DNA from: Xiphophorus maculatus
Taxonomy: Eukaryota > Chordata > Actinopteri > Cyprinodontiformes > Poeciliidae
Length of the DNA stretch: 64,000 nucleotides
Assembly (NCBI RefSeq): GCF_002775205.1
Contig: NC_036445.1
Coordinates: 1,818,802 to 1,882,801 of the forward strand
Reading direction: 5' to 3'
Part shown: positions 36,401 to 45,121 of the stretch, one piece after another
How the letters are laid out: every line of letters starts with the position of its first letter
Numbering within the stretch: position 1 is the first letter of the stretch
Position numbers and translations under genes: made by a program
Notes under the pieces: generated by a model
What the model was told of the DNA's origin: nothing
Seen by the model: the letters and a program-made list of their open reading frames with translations, nothing else
Databases searched by the model: none

Positions 36401-36482
36401 TCTTGACAGAGAAGGATCTACTTACAGTGATCTGATCTTTGAGGCTTTCTGCCTCCTTTCTCAGCTGCTCCATTTCACCCAT
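30494..36482 (-). CDS. gnb3: GNB3, G protein beta-3 subunit (complete)
   Basis: Coding exons, minus strand: 36482-36426, 35508-35363, 34833-34770, 33744-33582, 32637-32571, 32495-32294, 32216-32000 and 30600-30494; 1023 nt, 340 aa, exactly the family length. G beta folds into a seven-blade WD40 propeller after an N-terminal coiled-coil helix that pairs with G gamma. GNB3 is the beta subunit of cone transducin. The N-terminus [19 protein letters not shown] is specific for beta-3 (beta-1 starts MSELDQLRQ). Landmarks include [76 protein letters not shown] and the end [12 protein letters not shown]. Exons equivalent to the usual 39- and 107-nt exons are fused here into one 146-nt exon. Teleosts often have two gnb3 paralogues; I cannot say which this is. 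Confidence 0.96.
30932..31391. mobile_element. GGCTGGACAATAAATC MITE, copy 3 (uninterrupted)
   Basis: The left end GGGCTGGACAATAAACC and right end GCCATGTCATCCAGTCC are inverted termini. It contains two GGTTACCTAGCAAC boxes and GTGCCTCATAGCTGCTT. At about 460 bp this copy seems nearest the unexpanded element. It lies in the last GNB3 intron. Confidence 0.7.
31480..31925 (+). pseudogene. Tc1-like transposase relic, antisense in the last GNB3 intron
   Basis: A plus-strand frame contains [20 protein letters not shown] followed by [18 protein letters not shown] and VQLDNEP, matching the middle (DDE region) of fish Tc1-like transposases (typically [20 protein letters not shown] and FQLDNDPKH). 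The catalytic core is damaged: the second half is shortened by a deletion before VAITKLP. The open frame running on to 32052 crosses GNB3 exon sequence and is not a real protein. Confidence 0.75.
32655..33130. mobile_element. Element with GAAACGATCCACTTTTTTC / TCCGATACAG ends
   Basis: It starts ACGATCCACTTTTTTCTTTTCCAATACTGATAC, related to the reversed piece at 55228-55325 (TGTATCGGATCGGTATC, GTGGATCGGTGCATCC). No intact ORF. It lies in a GNB3 intron. Confidence 0.45.
33138..33525 (-). mobile_element. Interspersed element, copy 2 of the pair with 17400-17770
   Basis: The reverse complement of the 17400-17770 element: CATCATCCTCCATCTACTTCC, GTCGTCTTCTTCA and AATCACGTGTGAATAAG match it. It ends about 50 bp from a GNB3 exon. 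Confidence 0.5.
34895..35220. mobile_element. TTTGTCTAGTTT-type MITE, copy in GNB3 intron
   Basis: It shares GTTTTGTCTAGTTTTTA, GATTATTTCACTTATAACA, TCATTAATATTAAGGAATTA and TTACTTAAAACAAGCC with the copy at 49075-49640. Inverted internal words fit a fold-back element. Confidence 0.55.
35560..36300. repeat. CACATGTG-rich imperfect repeat filling GNB3 intron 2
   Basis: About a dozen CACATGT/ACATGTG words occur within roughly 700 bp, separated by 30-90 bp with similar linkers (TTCACATGTGAAA, AAACATG). They occur in both orientations because the word is palindromic. It lies between the first two GNB3 coding exons. Confidence 0.65.
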
Positions 36483-36529
36483 GGTGATGATTACCAGCAA
36501 ATGTCACCAGTGGAAACAGAAAAAGACGT

Positions 36530-38550
36530 CCTAAAATAAAAACCATGAATAAAACATAATAAAAGTCAGGTCATTAGAAAGAAACCCTTCCACCTGTGCT
36601 TTCACCTCATATTGTAATCGAACCCGCGCCTACCTGAGCTTGTTAACCTGCCTTGCGCCTGACTCCAAGTAAGTGCTGCTTTGCAAGTCAAACGAACCCT
36701 CGTCTGCTTTGCAAACTTTCATAAATACGCAGGAACTCGCAGAGAAACCCGCGGGGCACACCTTCAGGACAACGTCAGCGCACACACACGCAGAGACCAG
36801 CGAGAGGTCGAACGAGGAGGCAAACATGACTTTAACGACTCGGTTTGTTCTTCCAGAAGATGCAACACATCCTCACCCTGAATGTACACAGAAAACCAGA
36901 ATGTCCTGTCGCCGTGCCAGATGTGTGTCGGCTCCTCCTGAAACAACGCGGAGTTTGTGCTGAGCTCTCACTTAGTGCTGATGGCTTTTGAATTTTGGTA
37001 ATGTGGTGATTAAAAAGGGTAGAAAATCAATCGCTTAATGGCCGAACTCACACGGTGTGACAAATGCAATCAGCAGACAGGCGAAGAAGCGATCACAGAT
37101 TTAAAAATGAAGCATTTCACAGCAAAAAAATATGATAAGCTGACATAGCAAATTACTTTTCTTATGAATGAGCAATCAGGATATCTGTTCTTCCTTTGTC
37201 TTACCTGAAAACAATCGTATGTGTGCTATCCTATGTGTGCAGGCTGCAATCTCTCAGTCGCTCTTCTCACTATTTGAATGAGTGTCCTTGTCATAACACA
37301 TGACCAAGAGGATTTGCCTTTAATTTGTTTAAAGTAAAAAAAGGAGGGTAAGAGAGTGAAGGTGGTATTAACTTTAAATGAAAGAGATCTGATTTATTTA
37401 TTTTTTTTAAAACTCTGAATTAAAACCAGGCAGTCTCTTCTAGCAGCTGATGATCCTGAAAGTGAAAACTGGGGAGGATTTTATTGTTATTGTTATTTTA
37501 TTGTTATTTGTTGTTTCTGAATGTGAGTTTGCCTTTTTGCCGTCCTGTTCCTGGAACGCTGTCATTGTTCCCATGTGATTAAATGGCTGCTGGATGGAGA
37601 AGTGCATTAAGGCAGGGAGGGAGGGCGAGAGGTGAGACAGAAGAGCCAGTTTAGTTTTTTTTTTTTTTTTAATCCAACAGGGCTGAGATTTTAAGGGAAG
37701 CCTTTTGATTCAAATCTGCTCTCATCCGATTATTGACTGCTCTTTACATCTGGATGAGAGACGGAGAAAGGGATGGGGAGAGGATAGCGGGATGAGATGG
37801 GCAGATGGAGGAGAGGGAGCTGGAGATTTTTCTTGCAGTAATTTCTGAAAATTACATCTATTGATCAAGTTTTCAATCAAGTCGAAAAATGACCGTTAGA
37901 GTCAGGTTCCACACATTTTCCAGTATAAATCTGAATGTGTGCACACAACCAATTTAATTCTGCTTTTTAAGGAATCCCACAGGAGAGGGAAGTTGCTTTT
38001 ACTGAGATTATCTCTCCATATAATACCACCATAACATTCGCCTCAAATCTCTTTGCTTTATCTGCCACAAAAGATTAGCAAACAAATATGTTCATTGAGT
38101 TTGTGGCAATATGAGGTTGTCATCAGCATGAAGGGGAATATTTAAATAAAAACTGTTAATTCATCTTGATATGCTGGATTTTTACATTTGAAGGCTTTTA
38201 TAGGTAAAAGAAAAGTTAAAGAAACGACCTAATTTATAAAAGATCTGATAGACGTGATTTTATTTTTATTTATTTTTAAATTTACACACAATAAGTACTG
38301 ATCTGCAGAAAAACAAGATGAGAGAATGCATAGTAGCAACAAAAATAAAATACACAAACAACACAATAAAATAAAGAAGGAGGTAATCAAATGGTGTCAC
38401 AACAAAAAACAATGAAACAATTTAACATATGTGGTTTAGGATTTATATACGTATATTTTCCTTTGCAAAATGTGATTTTATCCTTTCGGTGAACTTTTTT
38501 CCTGGTCACTGAAACTAAGTCTGAAGTGAAGCACATGAGCGTCCACTCAC
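36530..38550 (-). other. gnb3: GNB3 intron 1 or 5' region, mostly unique sequence
   Basis: The coding exon is preceded on the minus strand by an acceptor (TTTTATTTTAG, exon from 36530). A second possible donor, CAG|GTAGGC (exon low edge 36634), might mark an alternative 5' exon in the more GC-rich block 36634-36980. The stretch 37430-37860 looks unique and has purine-rich runs; no coding signal. Confidence 0.4.
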
Positions 38551-38740
38551 CAACTGTCTGGATCTTCAGCAGCTCTTCCTCCAGCGATCAGATCACTTCA
38601 GGTCGTTGTCATAAGTTCAGCACACTTTCTCCTCCGCTCAGTCACTTATTGTTGTCGCACACGCAGCGCGATGCTTCTCGCTCGGTCCACCGCTCCTATG
38701 AGGAACAGATGAGGATTGCAGGGATGAAGGCAGATCAGCG
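38551..38740 (-). promoter_or_regulatory. gnb3: Probable GNB3 5' UTR exon and core promoter region
   Basis: Read on the minus strand this GC-richer stretch has no long ORF and ends in a consensus donor, CAGTTG|GTGAGT. It would splice to the acceptor at 36531-36532, just before the GNB3 start codon exon. The transcription start would be near 38740. Assignment to GNB3 is inferred from strand and order. Confidence 0.45.
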
Positions 38741-39071
38741 ATGAGGGGATAAAACCTGATGGACAGAGAAGAGGGGCAGGGCGGGGGGGGAGAGCGGAGT
38801 GAAACCAAACAAGGTGTAAAACGTGGATGTGGGGGGTCACAGGGCCTGAGCAGGGGTGAATCAGAGTGAGAAACACAGAGATGGAAACCATACTGGGGAG
38901 GGAAGGAGACTGGATGTCAGACCTGGGAACATGGCTATTTATGGTGGTCAGAGCTGCAGTTTGTGTTCTGTAAACCTGAACTGAAGCTAATATTAGAAAG
39001 TTGGTGGATGGAGAGGAAGATCAGCAGAGCAGAGACCAGCCTGGAAGGAATAATGTGGGAATTTACTGATA

Positions 39072-39748
39072 GGCCTGTCGCAATAAATCAATTAATCACA
39101 CGACAAATTAAAACGAGATCAATAATTCCTATTTACATGATTTATCTTTTTTCTCTTTTCTCTCCACTATAAACTGGATGACAAAAGTCTTCATTCTGGT
39201 GCTTTGGACTCAATTTTGTTTACAGAGACTTCATAATAGTGATGCACCAATTTATCCATTGATATCGATTTATTCACTTAATTTTGGGAGATCGGTTTTC
39301 GGCCGATACTTACATGTAAAGCTGATCTTATCTTCCTTAGCAAAGGTCTAAAAATCGACTTCTGTCTTCTTCTGCTCTCCAGTTAGAAAGGTTTGACTGA
39401 CAGATCGGCCCGCCAAGTCGTGTCTGAACGTTTACATTTAATAACAGTCTCTCCACTGGTACCAACTCAGCAACTTTCTTGCTTTATTTAGCAACAATTC
39501 AGACAAAAAAATTGGTACCGGCCAAAATCAGAATCAGCAGGTCCGGCTTTTTAAAAATCGGTAATCGGACAGAAAACTGCAATCGGTGCAGCCCACCTTC
39601 AAAATTCATTTTATTTGTTGTTTCTTTTAGTTTTGTTTATTTATTGAGGATATTTAAAACGTCTTGCACTGTTACGCAATAACCATAATATCACTTAAAA
39701 ATGATCACAAAACAACGTTATTGATTATTGCAATACTTATCGTCCAGC
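39072..39748. mobile_element. GGCCTGTCGCAA MITE, copy 2, split by another element
   Basis: Its left part (GGCCTGTCGCAATAAATCAATTAATC through TTTGTTTACAGAGACTTCATAAT) and right part (TTCATTTTATTTGTTGTTTC through TTATTGCAATACTTATCGTCC) match 6968-7330 on either side of a foreign insertion at 39239-39595. Confidence 0.65.
39239..39595 (+). mobile_element. GTGCACCGATT-type MITE inserted in the element above
   Basis: The ends GTGATGCACCAATTTATCC and AAAACTGCAATCGGTGCAGCC are inverted. The interior has GGGAGATCGGTTTTCGGCCGAT and TTAGAAAGGTTTGACTGACAGATCGG. The reverse-oriented copy at 49644-50003 shares these words. It is younger than the MITE it splits. Confidence 0.65.
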
Positions 39749-40018
39749 AAAACGTGTTATTGTGACAGAATGAATTACTGGAGCACAAAAATAAAAAGTC
39801 TACCTGGTTTATAATTACTGTGCAAACAGAACAACTGAGCAAACACACCCAGTCAGTGTAAATTAACTCTTCCTTCATCTGTCAGCCAAAACAAAATGTT
39901 TAGTGGGTCAGAGCAGCAGCAGGTTCTGATATGATCAACATGGCTCATGACCCAGGGTGCCGTTGTGCCAGGGGGCGGCAGAACTGCTTGAAAAGAAAAT
40001 TATCTGAAAGATATATTG

Positions 40019-40141
40019 GTCACCTTCCTAAAATAACGGTCTGAGTCATTTTTTGTCAAAAGTGATTTTTTTTTTTCTTTGCCTAAAAAACTTTTGGAAA
40101 GAAAGAAGTCGTGACTTAGGCCTTTATTTTAGGAAGGTGAC
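40019..40141. mobile_element. Short hairpin MITE with perfect 18-bp inverted ends
   Basis: GTCACCTTCCTAAAATAA (40019-40036) is perfectly complemented at 40124-40141. Only about 87 bp lie between. This is a small fold-back element or MITE without coding capacity. Confidence 0.75.
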
Positions 40142-40682
40142 GTATTGCTAATTGTTCTGCTATTTCCAAAGTACTCAAAAATAAAAGTCTGCTGCCACTT
40201 AATTCCTTTTCGGGAAAGACAAAATGGTTTAGAGATTTTTCTTTCTGATTTTAAATATTTACACTGCACCAAATCAGCTTTTTAAAATATTCTTAAAGAC
40301 ATATTTTCAGTGCCCAAAGAAAGATTTGTATGCTTTGATTTAAAATCTTTATTTTCTGTTTCTGCTCACTCATTAAAACCAAACGCTCTCATAAAACCTG
40401 CCAAAATTCATCCGAGAGGTTTCTCTTCACAGCTGCTGCACGTCACCTAACCACCTAAATCACCTGTAGTCGTTATGAAACAGCTTAGCTTGGATCTGTT
40501 TCGTGAAATGGCAGATTCAGCCAAAGATTTAACTCGTTGACAGCAGAAACCAAATATTCTCCAGCAAGTTTGAGCAAAAAGACTTTAAATCAGCTGCTGG
40601 AGTTCCCAAAAACACTTTCAGTAATTTGTTTGAGCTGCTCATTATGGAAACCCTGTTGCTTACAAAACTCCTGTGTTTCTCA

Positions 40683-41407
40683 TTAAAGTTGCAGTATGTG
40701 ACTTTTACAAAAATATGTTTATTACATATTTGTTAAAACTGTCACCATAATATTAGACAAATCAGTGAAAATACCAATTTCCTCCAAATACTCCCAACTG
40801 GGAGTTTGTTCCATATTAAAGGGCATAGAAGCCGAATGCTGCTTCTCCATGTCTGCATCTCCAGAACCAGAACCAGAAGTCCTGACTGGTCTGGAGGGTT
40901 GATACAACAATAACAAATGTTTTGGTTCTGATTTTTAGGCCAACCTGTGAAGACACTGTTGCAGTTTAAAAGGTAAATAAATCCAATTCATAGTCAGATT
41001 TAAATGACAATCAAATGCTAACTAGTAAAAAAAAAAAAATCTAAAACCAACACATCATCCAGTTCCTTCATCCTGACAAAGTACAGGGTGACAGTGGAGA
41101 GGAACAACTTCCTCTGCAACAGGAGGGAGAGTCCTAAATGGAAACGCACCAATCAGAGGCAGGAGGCGGGTCTTACCGCTGTCAATCAATGCTGCAGAGA
41201 AACGACTTACCGTTCCAGGAAGTCATTTATCCGCCATCACTGGTGGCTACGCTAACTAGCCTTAGTATCCGTGTCATGTTGTGGTGAACCAGATGTAACA
41301 GAGAACAAGAGTGAGGAAGAGCGTATACTGTCAGAACATAATGATGACTTCACAAATATGTAAAAAAAACATAATTTTTAAATAAAAGTTACAGACTGCA
41401 GCTTAAA
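40683..41407. mobile_element. TTAAAGCTGCAG MITE, copy 2, with inner insertion
   Basis: The left end TTAAAGTTGCAGTATGTGAC with CATATTTGTTAAAACTGTCACCA and the right end CACAAATATG...AAAAGTTACAGACTGCAGC match 3846-4277. The centre carries GGTGGCTACGCTAACTAGCC. Part of the middle (about 40800-41132) is a reversed LINE 3' fragment. Confidence 0.6.
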
Positions 41408-41937
41408 CTGTTTTTGTCGTCATTATAATTCGTATAAGGTAACTTATACAAATTATACAGATTTTTTATAGTCAGGAAGAAAAAGTATCATTGTTTTTGC
41501 TGTACAGGTGGAGGATCATCTTGAAAATTAAGGATTGGCTTTAATTTACAATTTGCTGAAACTAAATGGAGGCTCCTTCCTGTTACAGAGGAAGTTGCTC
41601 CTCTCAACTGTCACTCTGTACTTTGTCAGGATGAGGGAACAGGATGTGTTGATTTTACTTCTTCTACTTAATATTTAATTGTCATTTAAGTCTGAGTATG
41701 AATTTATCTTTTGAACAATGTTTAAAAGATAAATGTTGCAGTGATTTACGTTTTAAACTACAACGGTGTTTTCACAGGTCTGCCTAAAAATCAGAACCAA
41801 AGTATTTTTTTTATTTTTGTATCAACCTTCCAGACCACTCAGGTCTTCTGGTTCTAGTTCTGCATCTCCAGAACCAGAACCAAACACGGAGAAGCAGCAT
41901 TCAGCTTCTATGCTTCTCTAATCTGGAACAAACTTCC
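40800..41937. repeat. Large inverted repeat: two LINE 3' fragments facing each other
   Basis: Arms 40800-41132 and 41571-41937 are inverted copies with frequent small differences. Shared words (left arm versus complement of right arm) include GAATGCTGCTTCTCC, GGTTGATACAA, TTTGGTTCTGATTTTTAGGC and CATCCTGACAAAGTACAG. The spacer is about 440 bp. Confidence 0.75.
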
Positions 41938-42180
41938 AGAAAACTGAAAAACTGCAGAAACAGAGTTCCTTTAAACCAAGGCTACAAACCTGCCTGTTTA
42001 CAGCTGCTTTTGACTCATTGATCAACATATTCAACGTGTATTGATCTTTTTGATGACAAAATGTAACATTTGTCACTGGTTTCTCAATTTTTGACAGTAT
42101 GATGTTTTACATTACATTTTAATTTTGTGTTTTTATGATGTAGAGCTGAAATGTGCCATACAAATAAACTTGAATTTACT
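41571..42180 (+). mobile_element. L2-like LINE, 3' end only (5'-truncated)
   Basis: Words such as AGCAGCATTCAGCTTCTATG, TCTGGAACAAACTTCCAGAAAAC and GAGTTCCTTTAAACCAAGGC are the usual end of the second LINE reading frame (the WNxLPE region). The UTR ends with GAAATGTGCCATACAAATAAAC. No reverse transcriptase remains. Confidence 0.65.
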
Positions 42181-42334
42181 TGAGAACTTGTTTTCTTATT
42201 ACACTAGATAAAACACAAGATTTTCCTCTGTACTCCACATTTGTCCAGCGATAGAAAAGTGTTTATATAACTGACCGTTCTAAAGCTCAGGCTGCAGCAC
42301 CTGTGTGAATAGATGAAGTGAATTAAAACGGCCC

Positions 42335-42400
42335 GCTTATTTGTATAGCACATTTCAACAGCAAGGCAGTTCAGAGTGCTTTACATAATGAAAATATAGA
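42335..42400 (-). mobile_element. LINE-type 3' tail, minus orientation
   Basis: CTTATTTGTATAGCACATTTCAACAGCAAGGCAG followed by AGTGCTTTACAT is the reversed GCTATACAAATAAG tail. Confidence 0.55.
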
Positions 42401-42440
42401 GCAAACAAAACATTACATTGCAGTGGCATAATAAAGGAAG

Positions 42441-44498
42441 GAAATAAAAAGCTGGACAACAAACCAAGATAAATGATACTCCGGTTAATATTAACTGAAG
42501 GCAATGTTAGCATCACTTTACTAAACGGTTAATACAGGCATTGATATCATAATGAAATTAAAATCTATTTGAAATTTAAACTTCTATTGCTATAAAGTTA
42601 CCAAAGAATACCAGAAATCACAATATCTATGGGCTGTGTTCAGTTTTTTTTTTAATCTGTCATGTCTTATTTGTTTGTTTTTTCACAGAGAATGTTTGGA
42701 TTGGCTTATATTATATTAATAAAACCTAAAACGTAATCACTTTAAAGAGGTAAGTCTTGTATGAATTTGTGGTTACCAAAACAATCTGTACATAAATATA
42801 ACAACTGGTTGGGCTTTGTGAGACAAAAACTGACTGGGAATCTTCACTAAAGGACTCAAATGCTAAAATGCTGCCTGCAATTAACATTAAAATAAAACAA
42901 AATGTCCCTACTATAGGTTAAATGGGTCAAATATGAACATATTATTTCCAGTCAAGGATTGAAACCAGTAAAGATGAACGCTGTGCCAAAACAAAAAAAA
43001 AAACACATCATGAACTCTTTGTTTGCATGTTTTGTCCATATATCTAAATCTGGAGCAGAATAAACAGGCTTGTAATGTGTGTCAGTGTGTGTGCTGCCCA
43101 CTTTGAGGTTTATATTATGATGCAGTGAGGATAAATTAAGCTGCGGGGGGTTTTAAAGTGTTGACCTGTGCTCCGTCGAGTGCAGTGACGACAGCAGCGC
43201 TGACCCGGGATTTGGAATGAGTGGAGCTTGGGAGAGACAGGCTGCGGGACACAAAAACCAGAAATGCAAAGAGGGGCTTTGTTAGCAGACACACCAGGCA
43301 GGATGCAGAGAGCATGCAGCAAATCGTGATTTTAGGACTAACAGGACAATATGTTGGTAGTATGAATGAATCAGATGATTAATCATAAATTATTTACCTT
43401 TCATCAGGAGATTTCCAACGTAAAGCCTTGGAATCTGAATGTGTCATGAATTAAAAATAATGTCTCTGCAACTTTGAATAGTTTTCCTGAAGAAAAGCAG
43501 CATGATGCTGCCACCATCATGTTCCACCAAGAGGATAGAGCGCTTACAGATAGAAAGGAAATATTTAAATTAAAAGTAGCTGCCTGCTCTTCCAGTTATC
43601 TGTTTTTGTAAATCAGTGACTTAAAGACATGATGTGATAAGATTTAGTAAAGATACATAACTATTATAAAAGATCAACCTCTTCAGTCAGAGGCTCCTTC
43701 AAATTCGCTGTAGTACAAACTGCTACAGGAGATCTTTCCTCCCATAACAACCTACAATAACTCGTCGAATGATTTAAATTAACATGAGTTACAACAACTT
43801 TTAATGTCCCTTTGGGATCAATAAAATATTTTTGAATTTGAGTCATGACAATAAATCAGAATTATTATCATATTAAGAAATTTATTACGATAAATGATAA
43901 ATACCTGAATCTAACTCAATAAATTTCCAGACTGCTTCAAGAACCCTGCAATTTTTCAATTAAATTTGATTTTTTTTAAATGTTATTTTTATGTTTTCCA
44001 GACCAAACCTTGTGTTTATGGTAAATCTAATTCTGTAGATCTAAAAAGAAATCAAAGATAATCACACGGATGAGTCAGTTCATTCACAGAAAATCAAGCA
44101 GAGCTCGTGATTTTGAGGAAAAGATCGACAACGGGAAGCTCTGACTTCAGTTTCACAAGTTGCTCTATGTAATTTCTGCTCAAACTCCAAACAGCAGGAG
44201 GATGTCTGGATGTGAGTTTCATGGCTGTGATCGTCGGGAGCCTAATGGCACCTGCCTCCTCGGAGGAGATTAACCCCAACATTTTGTATGGCGAGGAAAG
44301 GAAAGGGTTAAAACTACATTAAATGAGCCGCTCGACCCGAATTTGTGTCAGATTACAGCACAGAGTGTTAATATGGGCCTGGCAGTAAAGGGAGGGGGCT
44401 GCAAAGAGACACTGGTTGTAATGGGAATGGTGAGGCTGCAGTGGGAGGCCGGCCGGCTGTCACACCACTGGATGTGTATGATTAAGTGCTCTCTCCTT
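42441..44498. other. GNB3-P3H3 intergenic: mostly unique, one retroposon tail
   Basis: No gene is supported. A GC-richer block at 43110-43330 has no splice-supported frame. A reversed retroposon tail (TCCCTTTGGGATCAATAAAAT) lies at 43798-43845. The block 44090-44500 is free of recognisable repeats and has a composition unlike the flanking AT-rich DNA, so it may be a conserved non-coding element. Confidence 0.45.
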
Positions 44499-44572
44499 GG
44501 ATTAATAATCCATATTCTAAATGGGAGACTTTTTAAGCTTCATAAACAAATGCACTCATTTATAAGGGATTA
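44499..44572. promoter_or_regulatory. Cluster of OTX/CRX-type homeodomain sites
   Basis: GGATTAATAATCC at 44499-44511 contains two inverted TAATCC-type sites. A further GGATTA is at 44567-44572. AGATTA words lie upstream near 44267 and 44352. K50 homeodomain factors (OTX2, CRX) bind TAATCC and drive photoreceptor genes. The position, about 6 kb upstream of the probable GNB3 promoter, suggests but does not prove a retinal enhancer. Confidence 0.3.
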
Positions 44573-44707
44573 ACAGTAATCTCTCTATTTCTATCCTTTT
44601 TTTTTTTAACCTCGCTCACCTCTCTCTCTCTATCCAACATCTCTCTCCTGTTGTTTTGGGTTTTTTTGGTAGCAGAGTGTTGTGCGTCAGGCTCATGTCA
44701 GTCGAAC

Positions 44708-44713
44708 TTTATT
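44708..44713 (-). terminator. p3h3: P3H3 polyadenylation signal candidate
   Basis: TTTATT on the plus strand (AATAAA on the minus strand) about 410 nt past the P3H3 stop codon, in a T/A-rich context. Confidence 0.5.
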
Positions 44714-45121
44714 ATTTTCCTCAAATTCAGAGCAGAATAAAACCGGCGGAGGTAAATCGCTGAGCAGATCTTGCAGCCTGGCCTTACTTTGCCACCGTTT
44801 CTAACCTCTCTCTCTCCGTCTATAATCCTCTTTCCTCTTGCATGCATTTGGTATGTGGCACTCGTGCTTCGCTGGTGAACAGTCACATTTAATGCACATT
44901 ATATTCTTTCCATTTTCAAATCCAATGATTTGTCAGAAAAGCATCTGGAGCAATTATACAGACTGACATCACAGAGGCAGCTCTCCATCACTTACAGCAT
45001 AAATAAAGCACAAATTAGACACAGGATTAAAAAACGAAACACAAACAGAGTGAGATGCTTGAGTGGAAACTGAGAGATGAAAATAAATTCCAGTTTCAGT
45101 CTTGAGCGTCTCTTCTGACTG

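Noticed and set aside
36630-36963. Overlapping open frames on both strands upstream of GNB3 as a new small gene
   Set aside because: Open on both strands because of GC-richer composition; more likely GNB3 intron 1 or an alternative 5' exon.
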